A DNA stretch of 47,570 nucleotides from Actinomycetota bacterium (GTDB lineage: Bacteria; Actinomycetota; Actinomycetes; Nanopelagicales; Nanopelagicaceae): assembly GCA_016870455.1 (NCBI GenBank), contig VGBN01000005.1:1-47570 (forward strand), written 5' to 3'. Both the position numbers and the translations under genes were made by a program. The notes beneath the pieces are model-generated. The model did not search any database, had not been told where the DNA came from, and saw nothing but the letters and a program-made list of their open reading frames with translations. Position 1 is the stretch's first letter. The number at the start of each line of letters is the position of its first letter. This document shows, in pieces, positions 18,427 through 26,973 of the stretch.

Positions 18427-19747
18427 ACCACAGGCAAGTCCAGCCCGACTTTTGGCATTTGAATTGCTTATGCAGGTAAATCAAGAAGGAGCTTACGCAA
18501 ATCTAAGATTGCCCGAATTACTAAATCATTCGAAGATGAGTAGTAGTGACAAGGGGTTTTGTACAGAGCTTGCATATGGCACCTTAAGAATGCAGGGCCG
18601 GCATGATTACATTGCTGGGAAATTTATAGATCGATCCATGGAACAACTTGATACCAAAATTCTAAATTTAATCAGGCTAGGTATCCATCAGTTAACAAAA
18701 ATGCGGGTTCCAACACACGCATCTGTCTCTGAGACTGTACAAGTGGCAAAAGCGGTCGCAGGGGAGTCAAAAGCATCTTATGTAAATGCTATTTTGCGTA
18801 AGGTATCAACTAATGACAACGCATTGCCTGAACTTAGTCAGTTAGCTACTCATGAAAGATTGGCGATTGAATACAGTCATCCAGAGTGGATTGTTAATGC
18901 TTTTTATGATCTGCTGAAAGATTGGCAGGAGGTAGAAAAGCTACTTGAAGCAAACAACCTTCCAGCCACCCCTGATGTTGTGGCATGGCCTGGCCGATCA
19001 TCCAGAGATGAGTTGATAGAACTTGGTGCTACACCAATCGAAAATTCATTAAATGGTGTTAATTTAAATGTTATTCCCATGAGTTTTACTCCAATAGTGG
19101 AACGCCGAGCAGGTGTTCAGGATCGTGGGTCACAGCTTGTGGTTGAGAATCTTTTATCAACCTATAAGTCCGGATTGTCTTGGCTTGATATGTGTGCTGG
19201 TCCTGGTGGGAAAGCGGCATATCTTTTTAATCTTTTAAAACAGCTAGATCCATCCGCAAGTTTTATAGCTAATGAGCCTAACTCAATGAGAGCAGAGCTT
19301 GTAAAAAGAGTTGTAAATAATCAACAAGTAATGAGCGTCGATGGTACTGACCCTACAAATTTTTCAGACAAGTATGATCGAATCTTGGTTGATGCACCTT
19401 GCACAGGACTAGGAGCGCTTCGACGAAGGCCTGAGGCTAGATGGCGCAAAAATTTGAAAGATCTTAAGGAGTTAGTTGTTCTGCAGAGAAACTTGCTGAC
19501 AAGTTCTGTTCAACTGTTGAAACCTGGTGGCATCCTGGCTTATGTAACTTGCTCACCACACATAGCTGAAACTCGAGGCCAAGTATTGGACTTCCTTTCC
19601 GAGCACACAGATATGCGAATTCTTCCCATACAAAACCTACCCAAGGCCCGTCAGTTAGGTGTGCAAAGTGATGGGAGCATGCAACTTTGGACACACCTTC
19701 ATCACTCAGATGCAATGTTCATGGTTATGTTCCAAAAAATGAGTTAA
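18419..19747 (+). CDS. rsmB: 16S rRNA (cytosine-5) methyltransferase, RsmB/Sun family
   Basis: This 442-residue protein has an N-terminal NusB-like RNA-binding domain (about 8-140) and a C-terminal SAM-dependent methyltransferase. The SAM site is WLDMCAGPGGKAAYL near residue 258. The two catalytic cysteines are in VDAPCTGLG and YVTCSPH. It methylates C967 of 16S rRNA in E. coli. It starts with TTG in the last 8 nt of fmt; def-fmt-rsmB-rpe is a common actinobacterial order. Confidence 0.94.
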   Translation: MGKPQASPARLLAFELLMQVNQEGAYANLRLPELLNHSKMSSSDKGFCTELAYGTLRMQGRHDYIAGKFIDRSMEQLDTKILNLIRLGIHQLTKMRVPTHASVSETVQVAKAVAGESKASYVNAILRKVSTNDNALPELSQLATHERLAIEYSHPEWIVNAFYDLLKDWQEVEKLLEANNLPATPDVVAWPGRSSRDELIELGATPIENSLNGVNLNVIPMSFTPIVERRAGVQDRGSQLVVENLLSTYKSGLSWLDMCAGPGGKAAYLFNLLKQLDPSASFIANEPNSMRAELVKRVVNNQQVMSVDGTDPTNFSDKYDRILVDAPCTGLGALRRRPEARWRKNLKDLKELVVLQRNLLTSSVQLLKPGGILAYVTCSPHIAETRGQVLDFLSEHTDMRILPIQNLPKARQLGVQSDGSMQLWTHLHHSDAMFMVMFQKMS

Positions 19748-19755
19748 ATAACCCT

Positions 19756-20433
19756 ATGACTGGTGAAGTATTTATCAACCCTAGCATCCTCAATGCAAAC
19801 TTTGAGGATTTAGAAAACGAGATGGTAAAGATCTCAGCTGTCTCTGATGCACTTCATTTAGATGTGATGGACAATTTGTTTGTTCCGAATTTTACTTTTG
19901 ATATAGCAAAGGCGTTTGAGATAATTAGTTATACCAAACTTCCAGTTGATGCACATCTTATGATTTTGGATCCAGATACAATAGCTCCAAAATACGCAGA
20001 GCATGGTACTCACTCAGTAACTTTCCATTTTGAGGCAGCCAAGAACACCGCTACTACAATTCGCAATATAAGATCTAATGGAGCAAAGGTTGGATTAGCA
20101 ATCAAACCAGCCACCTCTTTTGAGCAGATCGAAAACTTCATTGAAGAGATAGATCTGCTTTTGATAATGACTGTTGAACCTGGATTTGGCGGACAATCCT
20201 TTATGCAGGACCAGATGGAAAAAGTGAGGATTGCCAGATCCCGAATTGAAAAAACCTCAAAACATCGACCACTTTTGCAGGTTGATGGGGGAGTTTCACT
20301 GGATACCATCGGCAAAGCAGCCACAGCTGGTGCCAATTGTTTTGTGGCCGGTAGTGCAGTTTATAAATCTGATGATCCGGCCGGGATGGTTGAGAAGTTA
20401 CGTGCTATCGCAAGTGAAAACTTCAAATTTTAA
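19756..20433 (+). CDS. rpe: Ribulose-phosphate 3-epimerase
   Basis: The 225-residue TIM barrel interconverts ribulose 5-phosphate and xylulose 5-phosphate. Motifs are PSILNANF at the start, LHLDVMDN, DAHLMI and VEPGFGGQSF, then the phosphate-binding VAGSAVY near the end. The ATG at 19756 is 8 nt after rsmB. The frame is open upstream, but that part lies inside rsmB. The stop overlaps the stop of convergent serB by 4 nt. Confidence 0.95.
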   Translation: MTGEVFINPSILNANFEDLENEMVKISAVSDALHLDVMDNLFVPNFTFDIAKAFEIISYTKLPVDAHLMILDPDTIAPKYAEHGTHSVTFHFEAAKNTATTIRNIRSNGAKVGLAIKPATSFEQIENFIEEIDLLLIMTVEPGFGGQSFMQDQMEKVRIARSRIEKTSKHRPLLQVDGGVSLDTIGKAATAGANCFVAGSAVYKSDDPAGMVEKLRAIASENFKF

Positions 20434-21602
20434 AAAGTTATTCCCATCAGTGGAAGCACTGCTGATAAATCCTTGGTGCTGATTGTTGTATCAGCTGCCT
20501 CAACAACCTTTGGTTTAGCATTAAATGCAATACCTAGACCAGCAGCTTTAATCATCTCCAGATCATTAGCCCCATCGCCAATAGCTACTGTTTGACCCAG
20601 CGGCACATTTTCCTGCTTTGCAAACTCTTCCAGTGCGCGCCTCTTAGCAAGTGAATCAACTATGGCGCCAGACAGCTTGCCAGTCAATAAGCCATCTTTA
20701 ACCTCTAGCTCATTTGCAAGAATAAAATCCAACTTGAGTTCTTTTAAAATTGGATTGATAACATTAGTAAATCCACCAGATACTACACCTACTTTATGAC
20801 CTAGTTTATGTAGCTCTTGAATTAACAATTTGGCACCCTTAGTTAATGTGATCTGACCTCGCACCTGGTCAATTACAGTTTCATCAAGGCCAGCCAACAA
20901 TTGAACACGTTCAATCAAGGCAGCCTTGAAATCCATCTCACCTGACATTGCTCTGGCTGTGATTTTTTCAATTTCATCTTGCTTACCAGCACATACACCA
21001 AGTAAATCTATTACCTCTTGTTCGATTAATGTTGAATCCATATCTAGCATGACAAGTCGTTTAGATCTACGGGTAAGACCGCCTGGTTCGACCGCTAGAT
21101 CAAGTCTGTTCTCTATCGCTATCTGCGCTAATTCACCTTGGATCTGCTTCAAGGAATCATTTGGGATACTAAGCTCTAGCTCAATTGCAAATAATGGTTC
21201 CTTTGCCGTGCGTTTAATTGCGATTATGTTTCCACCCAGCAAAGATATTTGGTTGGTAACCGCTGCTAAACCAACTGGCATGATCTTCTCTCCTACGATT
21301 ACCACCCGAAGAGTTTCCGAATTGTCAGCGCTCATATTTTGCTGAGAGAAATCAACTGCGATATCAAGGCCAATCTCCGCTTGCAGATGCTCAAGGTCTG
21401 CAAGTATCGCTTTACTGTGAGCTTCATCTAGTGAAATCAAAACAGTCAGTAAGAGACGATTTCTTATGATCAATTGTTCAATATCTAAAATAGTCACGGA
21501 AAATTGTGCCAAGGTGGCCATCAAACGCTGTGTGATACCAGGTCTATCCTCGCCAGAGACAAGTATCAGCCCCGTGTAAGTGGTCTGATTTTCAATCGGC
21601 AT
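20430..21602 (-). CDS. serB: Phosphoserine phosphatase with two ACT domains
   Basis: This 390-residue protein removes phosphate from phosphoserine to give serine. Two N-terminal ACT-like domains (about 8-85 and 95-170) probably sense an amino acid. The HAD domain starts near residue 182 with MLDMDSTLIEQEV (nucleophile Asp, DxDST) and later shows VSGGFT and GDGANDLEM. The two-ACT layout matches mycobacterial SerB2. The ATG at 21602 lies 6 nt after TAATCT and no ribosome-binding site is present. Confidence 0.95.
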   Translation of the reverse strand: MPIENQTTYTGLILVSGEDRPGITQRLMATLAQFSVTILDIEQLIIRNRLLLTVLISLDEAHSKAILADLEHLQAEIGLDIAVDFSQQNMSADNSETLRVVIVGEKIMPVGLAAVTNQISLLGGNIIAIKRTAKEPLFAIELELSIPNDSLKQIQGELAQIAIENRLDLAVEPGGLTRRSKRLVMLDMDSTLIEQEVIDLLGVCAGKQDEIEKITARAMSGEMDFKAALIERVQLLAGLDETVIDQVRGQITLTKGAKLLIQELHKLGHKVGVVSGGFTNVINPILKELKLDFILANELEVKDGLLTGKLSGAIVDSLAKRRALEEFAKQENVPLGQTVAIGDGANDLEMIKAAGLGIAFNAKPKVVEAADTTISTKDLSAVLPLMGITF

Positions 21603-21608
21603 TGGGTC

Positions 21609-21614
21609 AGATTA
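21609..21614 (-). promoter_or_regulatory. Leaderless-type -10 element of serB
   Basis: TAATCT on the minus strand ends 6 nt before the serB ATG (21602). It lies back to back with the -10 element of the divergent ABC ATPase gene, only 24 nt away. Confidence 0.6.
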
Positions 21615-21638
21615 GCCATAATCGGGGTGGTGGCGAGG

Positions 21639-21644
21639 TATCTT
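21639..21644 (+). promoter_or_regulatory. Leaderless-type -10 element of the ABC ATPase gene
   Basis: TATCTT ends 8 nt before the ATG at 21653. It supports that start over upstream in-frame codons. Confidence 0.5.
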
Positions 21645-21652
21645 TCACTCCT

Positions 21653-22435
21653 ATGAGCGCGATATTGCAGTTAGAAAATATCAGCGTTGTACGAGGTGAT
21701 CGGGTCATTCTCGGGCCGCTAGATTGGCAAGTGATGGAGGGCCAAAGGTGGGTGATTCTTGGTCCAAATGGAGCGGGAAAGACCACACTCTTGCAGGTGT
21801 GCTCATCCTTGATACATCCTTCATCTGGGCAGATAAAGATTTTGGGACAAACCTTGGGCAAGGTTGATGTATTTGAATTAAGAACTCGAATTGGTTTAAC
21901 CTCATCAAAACTTGTTGAGCAATTACCCGATGATGAATTGGTAATGGATGTTGTTCTCACTGCAGCATACGCAATGTTTGGTCGCTGGCAGGAAAAATAT
22001 GATCTTTGGGATGAATCCAGAGCGATGGCATTACTTACCGCTTTGGGAGTAAGAGAGTTAGGAAACCGAGTATTTGGCAGTTTAAGTGATGGCGAAAAGA
22101 AGCGGGTTCAGATTGCACGCTCCTTGATGGCTGATCCTGAGTTATTGCTATTAGATGAGCCAGCATCATCCTTGGATTTAGGTGGCCGGGAGGATCTTCT
22201 GCAGAGAATTGAGAATTTTGCTAGCGATCCACTGGCTCCAGCTACAGTCATAGTTACTCATCTCATCGAGGAGATCCCAGTCGGCACATCACACGCCTTA
22301 CTTTTAAGAGAGGGCAAGGTGCTTGCACAGGGAGTTATCGATCAAGTCATCACCAATGAAAATCTGACCAACGCTTACGGCTTACCTATTGCGGTACAAA
22401 GCCAAAATGGTCGCTTCTTCGCCCGTGCCAATTGA
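21653..22435 (+). CDS. ABC-type ATP-binding protein without adjacent permease
   Basis: The 260-residue protein is a single nucleotide-binding domain. Walker A is GPNGAGKTTLL (about 38-48), the signature is LSDGEKKRV (near 145) and Walker B is LLLLDEPASSLD. It resembles the YlmA-type ATPase found beside serB2 in mycobacteria. No permease or binding-protein gene lies next to it, so its partner and substrate are unknown. A translation or ribosome-linked role cannot be excluded, though it has only one ATPase domain and no ABC-F linker. It diverges from serB and overlaps ung. Confidence 0.85.
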   Translation: MSAILQLENISVVRGDRVILGPLDWQVMEGQRWVILGPNGAGKTTLLQVCSSLIHPSSGQIKILGQTLGKVDVFELRTRIGLTSSKLVEQLPDDELVMDVVLTAAYAMFGRWQEKYDLWDESRAMALLTALGVRELGNRVFGSLSDGEKKRVQIARSLMADPELLLLDEPASSLDLGGREDLLQRIENFASDPLAPATVIVTHLIEEIPVGTSHALLLREGKVLAQGVIDQVITNENLTNAYGLPIAVQSQNGRFFARAN

Positions 22436-23057
22436 TTTAAAAAGTTTATTGCCTTCCCAGTGGCATGATTGGGTTGATCTCGAAATTCTTGAAAGCATCT
22501 CCAAGAAATTGACCAAGGATTTTCTGCCAGATAGGACACAGATATTCAAAGCTCTTGAGATCGATCCAGATCAGGTAAAGATCATACTGCTGGGCCAAGA
22601 TCCTTATCCCAACCCCTTACATGCAATGGGATTGGCATTTTCTGTCCCAGAAAATATTAAGCAGCTACCTGCTTCGTTGAAGAACATCTACATCGAATTG
22701 AAAGATGACCTAGGAATTGACAGGAGTAGTGGTGATTTAAGTGATTGGGCCGACCAAGGTGTGCTGTTGTTAAATACCTGTTTGACTTTAAATACGCAAC
22801 AGCCAGATTCGCATACCAAGATTGGTTGGCAACAATTTACCGAATCAATAATTGGGCACCTGAGTAAAAGATTCGTTGTGGGAATTTTATGGGGGAATCA
22901 TGCTCAAAGTATGAGCAAGTATTTTGGTACAGAGAATCTAATAAGTTCTGCACACCCGAGTCCGCTCTCTGCATATCGCGGTTTTTTTGGTTCAAAGCCA
23001 TTTAGCAGAAGTAACCAGCTATTAATCGAAAAGGGTCTAACGCCAATCAAATGGTAA
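22407..23057 (+). CDS. ung: Uracil-DNA glycosylase, family 1
   Basis: This 216-residue enzyme removes uracil from DNA. Motif 1 is LLGQDPYPNPLHAMGLAFSV, with the catalytic Asp65. Motif 2 is AHPSPLSAYRGFFG near the C terminus. The GQDPYP form, instead of GQDPYH, also occurs in Mycobacterium Ung and is not a defect. The ATG at 22407 places the start 29 nt inside the ABC ATPase gene. A GTG at 22425 is an alternative start. A terminator hairpin follows directly. Confidence 0.95.
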   Translation: MVASSPVPIDLKSLLPSQWHDWVDLEILESISKKLTKDFLPDRTQIFKALEIDPDQVKIILLGQDPYPNPLHAMGLAFSVPENIKQLPASLKNIYIELKDDLGIDRSSGDLSDWADQGVLLLNTCLTLNTQQPDSHTKIGWQQFTESIIGHLSKRFVVGILWGNHAQSMSKYFGTENLISSAHPSPLSAYRGFFGSKPFSRSNQLLIEKGLTPIKW

Positions 23058-23085
23058 AGGGGCGAGCGTAGTGGCCCGCCCCTTT
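23056..23085. terminator. Bidirectional terminator between ung and the purine permease
   Basis: A perfect 9-bp inverted repeat, AAAGGGGCG (23056-23064) and CGCCCCTTT (23077-23085), with a 12-nt loop lies between two convergent genes. Each strand ends its stem with TTT and further T-rich bases follow on the plus strand. It overlaps the ung stop codon. Confidence 0.8.
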
Positions 23086-23097
23086 ATTACTCTTTAT

Positions 23098-24534
23098 TTA
23101 TGCAGTCCAGATATTAATTGGAGATTGCAAGAAATAAATCATAAACAAACCAGCGACCACCCACATTAATGGGCTGATCTCTTTGGTGCGACCTTGGAAT
23201 AGTCGGATTACTACATAAGAAACAAATCCAGCACCAATACCTACGGAAATATTGTAGGTAAATGGCATCAGGATGATTGTTAAGAATGCAGGAATAGCTA
23301 TGCCCAAATCATCCCAATCGATTCCTTTGATCTGAGTCATCATTAGGAATCCAACAATAATTAGCGCTGGAGTAGCAGCCTCGTAAGGGATTACTGCAAC
23401 TAGTGGAGCTAGGAAGGTGGTAAGCAAGAACAGCAAACCAGTTACCACTGAAGCTAAACCAGTTCGGGCACCTTCCCCGACGCCCGATGCAGATTCAATG
23501 TATGAGGTGTTTGAGGAGACAGAGCCAGCACCACCTGCTGCAGCTGCAATCGAGTCAACTAACAAGATGCGCTCAGCACCTTGCACATTGCCATCTCGAT
23601 CGACTAAGCCAGCTTGATTTCCTATTGCTGTCATAGTTCCCATGGTGTCAAAGAAGTCAGCTAATAGCAGAGTAAATACTAGAAGTATTGCAGCTACTAG
23701 AGAGATCCGATCAAATCCACCAAGTAAATTGAAATCACCTAGAATTCCAAAATCTGGTGTGGCAGCAACTGATTCTGGCATCGCTGGCACATTCAAATTC
23801 CAACCCTTTGGATTTACCGCTCCTGTTGCACCGTTGAATAGCGGCCCGATCTTAAAGGCGGACTCAACAGCGATTGCAACACCTGTGGCGGCGACGATAC
23901 CAATCAATATGGCAGCTTTAATCTTTTTCACAGTTAACGCTATGGTTAAGAAAAGACCAAAGGCGAAGACTACAACTGGCCATCCAACAAGGTTGCCGTT
24001 GTCGCCTAGTGTTACTGGCACAGGTCCAGATCCAGTTCTGCGAACAAATCCAGCATCAACAAGTCCGATAAGTGCTATGAAGAGGCCAATACCAACAGAG
24101 ATGGCGATCTTTAATTGCGTTGGAACTGCTCTAAAGACCGCCGTGCGGAATCCAGTCAGTACCAAAATAAGAATAATTAAGCCCTCTAGGACTACCAGTC
24201 CCATGGCATCTGCCCAGGTCATTTTTGAGGCGATGCCAACAGCAACAAAGGTATTTAAACCCAAACCTGTTGCAATGGCTAATGGAAAGTTAGCGACTAC
24301 GCCCATCAAGATGGTCATAACGCCAGCAATGAGTGCGGTGGCAGCTGCAACTAATGCAAGATTAGGTGCATCGCCTCCACCAATGTATTTTCCATCAGCA
24401 TCTTTTGCTAAACCGATGATGAGTGGATTAAGCGCAACTATGTAAGCCATTGTGAAAAATGTGACGACGCCGCCACGAACTTCACGAGCTACGGTTGAGC
24501 CACGCTGACTGATTTTAAAGAAGCTATCAAGCAT
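23098..24534 (-). CDS. NCS2-family purine permease (AzgA/PbuG type)
   Basis: The 478-residue membrane protein has about a dozen hydrophobic segments. It begins with REVRGGVVTFFTMAYIVALNP, the hallmark of AzgA/PbuG-like hypoxanthine, guanine or adenine permeases. Later it shows LLADFFDTMGTMTAIG and SNTSYIESASGVGEGARTG, which line the substrate path. It probably imports purine bases with protons. The exact base cannot be told from sequence. The ATG at 24534 has AGAAGGG 6 nt before it. apt, 4 kb away, could use an imported adenine. Two inverted repeats lie in its upstream region. Confidence 0.92.
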   Translation of the reverse strand: MLDSFFKISQRGSTVAREVRGGVVTFFTMAYIVALNPLIIGLAKDADGKYIGGGDAPNLALVAAATALIAGVMTILMGVVANFPLAIATGLGLNTFVAVGIASKMTWADAMGLVVLEGLIILILVLTGFRTAVFRAVPTQLKIAISVGIGLFIALIGLVDAGFVRRTGSGPVPVTLGDNGNLVGWPVVVFAFGLFLTIALTVKKIKAAILIGIVAATGVAIAVESAFKIGPLFNGATGAVNPKGWNLNVPAMPESVAATPDFGILGDFNLLGGFDRISLVAAILLVFTLLLADFFDTMGTMTAIGNQAGLVDRDGNVQGAERILLVDSIAAAAGGAGSVSSNTSYIESASGVGEGARTGLASVVTGLLFLLTTFLAPLVAVIPYEAATPALIIVGFLMMTQIKGIDWDDLGIAIPAFLTIILMPFTYNISVGIGAGFVSYVVIRLFQGRTKEISPLMWVVAGLFMIYFLQSPINIWTA

Positions 24535-24555
24535 GGTAGACCCTTCTGTTTTTTT

Positions 24556-24596
24556 AACATGGTGTTTTCGACATGTTGTCAGATGCGGTCTGACAA
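24556..24596. promoter_or_regulatory. Overlapping inverted repeats upstream of the purine permease
   Basis: TTGTCAGA (24576-24583) and TCTGACAA (24589-24596) form a perfect 8-bp inverted repeat with a 5-nt centre. A second one, AACATG (24556-24561) and CATGTT (24572-24577), shares two bases with the first, so the two could not form at the same time as RNA hairpins. On the minus strand CTGACA in the first repeat could be a -35 element, with TGTTAA 17 nt further as a poor -10. It may be an operator or, less likely, a weak yczE terminator. Confidence 0.5.
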
Positions 24597-24624
24597 ACCG
24601 AGGGGAGTGCTACAACTGTATTCG

Positions 24625-25332
24625 CTACTTCGAGGTAAGCCTGGCCAAAACACCCAAAGAGATCGCAACTGATTGGCCTATCAGCAGGGCAAACAGCGCT
24701 GTTCCGACCCCTAGCGAGCCACCTAAAAGCGCACCACTACTCAGGGCGAGCACCTCTATCCCAAGTCGGACTCGACCCACTCTCACCCCTGTTCGGTAAT
24801 GCAATCCAGTCATTAACCCATCCCTAGGTCCGGTTCCAAGTCCGCAGGTTATATACAGTGCAGATCCAATACCCACTAGTGCAATTCCTAGCAGAATGTA
24901 AAAATACTTTATTGTTAAATTTGTAGTTTCTGGAATTATCAACAATCCAAACTCAATGGCTGCTGCAATAACTACCATATTAGCTAAGGTGCCAAATCCT
25001 GGTTTTTGTTTGAGTGGTATCCAAAGTATCAAAACTAGGAAAGAGACTAAAAAAGTTGCCTGTCCAATATTTAAATTAGAATTTAATGAGATTCCTTGAG
25101 ATAAAACGACCCAAGGAGAGTTGCCAAGTGAGGTGATCACTAAAAATGCTTCACCAATTCCAAAAATAGTTAAGCCAAAAATCAAAATCATCAACCGTTG
25201 AAATCTTTGATTACCACTAAACAAACCCCATGTAGATGTAGCCCGCCATGATGTGGTCGGAATGGTTCTTGAGGGTCTTAGCAGATCCTGTATTCGACGA
25301 AGCCAATTATTGAATTTGTTTGCCCCAGGCAC
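24625..25332 (-). CDS. YczE/YitT-like membrane protein
   Basis: This 235-residue protein has a basic N-terminal tail of about 45 residues, then five or six hydrophobic segments. The signature GLGTGPRDGLMTGLHYRTG (about 166-184), with VGRVRLGIEV and GGSLGVGTALFA, identifies the YczE family. Members are predicted transporters or regulators of unknown substrate. Some lie beside regulators or peptide synthetase genes, but none does here. The GTG at 25332 is 6 nt after TAGAGT. It is divergent from uppP. Confidence 0.82.
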   Translation of the reverse strand: MPGANKFNNWLRRIQDLLRPSRTIPTTSWRATSTWGLFSGNQRFQRLMILIFGLTIFGIGEAFLVITSLGNSPWVVLSQGISLNSNLNIGQATFLVSFLVLILWIPLKQKPGFGTLANMVVIAAAIEFGLLIIPETTNLTIKYFYILLGIALVGIGSALYITCGLGTGPRDGLMTGLHYRTGVRVGRVRLGIEVLALSSGALLGGSLGVGTALFALLIGQSVAISLGVLARLTSK

Positions 25333-25338
25333 TGCTAA

Positions 25339-25344
25339 ACTCTA
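25339..25344 (-). promoter_or_regulatory. Leaderless-type -10 element of the YczE-like gene
   Basis: TAGAGT on the minus strand ends 6 nt before the GTG start at 25332. It overlaps TAAACT (25336-25341) on the plus strand, a candidate -10 for uppP, so the two promoters may exclude each other. Confidence 0.5.
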
Positions 25345-25356
25345 TCTCAACCCTAT

Positions 25357-26238
25357 GTGGAAAGATGGTTCATTTTGAGTTTCACCTATGAACAGGCGAT
25401 CATCATTGGCTTCATCCAAGGCTTAACAGAGTTATTTCCGATTTCAAGTCTTGGACACGCTATTTTGATTCCAGCTTGGATTGGTGGTTCATTTAAACAA
25501 TTTATCAGTCAAGAAAATGATGCTTATTTACTGATAACCATCGCCATGCATTTGGCAAGCTCCATTGCACTGTTTCTGGTTTTTAGAAAACGTTGGATTA
25601 CTCTGATTGCTGGTTCATATCATGCGGTTAAGAGTAAGAATTATCAATCAACTCCATTTCGAGTCTTGGCTTATATCGTAATCGCTACGATTCCAGTTGG
25701 CGTACTCGGCCTGGTTTTAGCTGATTACTTTCAAAGTATTTTTGGAAAACCCGAATACTCAGCACTTTTTCTTACCGTAAATGGCTTGATCTTGATCACA
25801 GCCGAGCGGCTTTCAAGAAGGGATCTGTTACATGAGCTACAAGATTCCGATGCCGAGATTGATAGACGAGTAAACTCAAAAACTGCACTTGCCATTGGTT
25901 TTGGTCAAAGTTTGGCACTCTTTGCTGGAATCAGCAGATTTGGCGTGACTATGAGTGCTGGTCTGTTGCGTAGATTAAACCACTCGGTGGCATCAGATTT
26001 TGCTTTTTTGCTCTCCTTGCCGGTAATTCTTGGTGCATCTGTCGTCAAGTTGCCTGAGTTATTTACTACCGATGCCCGAGAGCTGTTAGGTCAGATATTG
26101 GTGGGATCGGTAATTTCATTTATAGCAACATACATAAGTGTCACTTTTCTGGTGCGATGGTTTAAAACAAAAACTCTCTATCCATTTGCCATTTACTGCC
26201 TAGTTTTTGGCATCATCTCTTTTGTGAAGTTTGTCTAG
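25357..26238 (+). CDS. uppP: Undecaprenyl-diphosphate phosphatase (UppP/BacA family)
   Basis: The 293-residue membrane enzyme recycles the lipid carrier of cell-wall synthesis. Two family motifs are present, QGLTELFPISSLGHA (the Glu-rich active region) and FAGISRFGVTMSAGLL (with the catalytic Arg of the SR motif). Several hydrophobic helices surround them. Both motifs vary slightly from the common FLPISSSGH and GxSRSG forms. The GTG at 25357 and a TTG at 25375 are both possible starts; neither has a ribosome-binding site. DUF554 follows without a gap. Confidence 0.88.
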   Translation: MERWFILSFTYEQAIIIGFIQGLTELFPISSLGHAILIPAWIGGSFKQFISQENDAYLLITIAMHLASSIALFLVFRKRWITLIAGSYHAVKSKNYQSTPFRVLAYIVIATIPVGVLGLVLADYFQSIFGKPEYSALFLTVNGLILITAERLSRRDLLHELQDSDAEIDRRVNSKTALAIGFGQSLALFAGISRFGVTMSAGLLRRLNHSVASDFAFLLSLPVILGASVVKLPELFTTDARELLGQILVGSVISFIATYISVTFLVRWFKTKTLYPFAIYCLVFGIISFVKFV

Positions 26239-26973
26239 ATGTTCCCAGGCCTTGGTACAGTTTTAAATATCTCTGCCATCATTATTGGTTCAGTAGTGGG
26301 AGTAGCGGTTGGCAAGAAACTTAAGGAAAATTTTCGGCGATTAATAACCGATGTGTTGGGTTGTGTTACTGCTATCTCAGCTGCAGATGCATTAAGTGCT
26401 TATTGGGATGAGAGTTTGACTACCTCATTGCCACAAGGTGGCGCTATCTTGGTGATCATTTTCTCATTATTACTTGGAGCGGCTGTGGGCAGTTGGCTGA
26501 AGGTAGAGGAATCTCTAGAGCGGTTTGGCGAGCGATTGAAATCTAGATTCAACCGTGGTGGCGACTCTAATTTTGTTGAGGGATTTGTGGCAGCCTCCTT
26601 AGTTTTTGCGATTGGTCCTCTTGCTATCTTGGGAAGCATCTCCGATGGCATGGGAACTGGGATTGATCAACTAGTACTAAAGAGCACCTTGGATGGCTTT
26701 ACCTCAATTGCCTTTGCCGCCTCACTGGGTTGGGGAGTTGCTCTTTCAAGCCTGCCAGTTGGCGTCTATCAATTTATTTGGACAGGCATTGGGCTTTCAT
26801 TAGGAGCAATTTTGGCTGAGTATCAGGTTGCTGCGATGACCGCAGTTGGAGGAGTTTTACTAATCGGCATCTCATTACGGTTGTTAAGATTGAAAGATGT
26901 AGCGGTTGCAAATCTTTTGCCAGCTATGGCATTTGCACCGTTGATCGCTTTAATATTTGAAGGGTTTAATTAA
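26239..26973 (+). CDS. DUF554 membrane protein (YdfK/YqgA type)
   Basis: This 244-residue protein has about seven hydrophobic segments and the family features FPGLGTVLNISAIIIGSVVG at the start and FVAASLVFAIGPLAILGSISDG in the middle. The family is widespread and its function is not known. It starts on the base after the uppP stop, so it is probably translated together with uppP. Its 3' end overlaps the end of the opposing alcohol dehydrogenase gene by 8 nt. Confidence 0.87.
   Translation: MFPGLGTVLNISAIIIGSVVGVAVGKKLKENFRRLITDVLGCVTAISAADALSAYWDESLTTSLPQGGAILVIIFSLLLGAAVGSWLKVEESLERFGERLKSRFNRGGDSNFVEGFVAASLVFAIGPLAILGSISDGMGTGIDQLVLKSTLDGFTSIAFAASLGWGVALSSLPVGVYQFIWTGIGLSLGAILAEYQVAAMTAVGGVLLIGISLRLLRLKDVAVANLLPAMAFAPLIALIFEGFN

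Noticed and set aside
22593-22610. GQDPYP instead of GQDPYH in uracil-DNA glycosylase
   Set aside because: The same change is present in mycobacterial Ung, so it is a feature of the group and not a lost active site.
23642-24445. Long 267-residue open frame antisense to the purine permease
   Set aside because: It is the mirror of a conserved membrane protein gene, its product is low in hydrophobic structure and rich in Pro/Thr/Ala, and no promoter or ribosome-binding site was seen.
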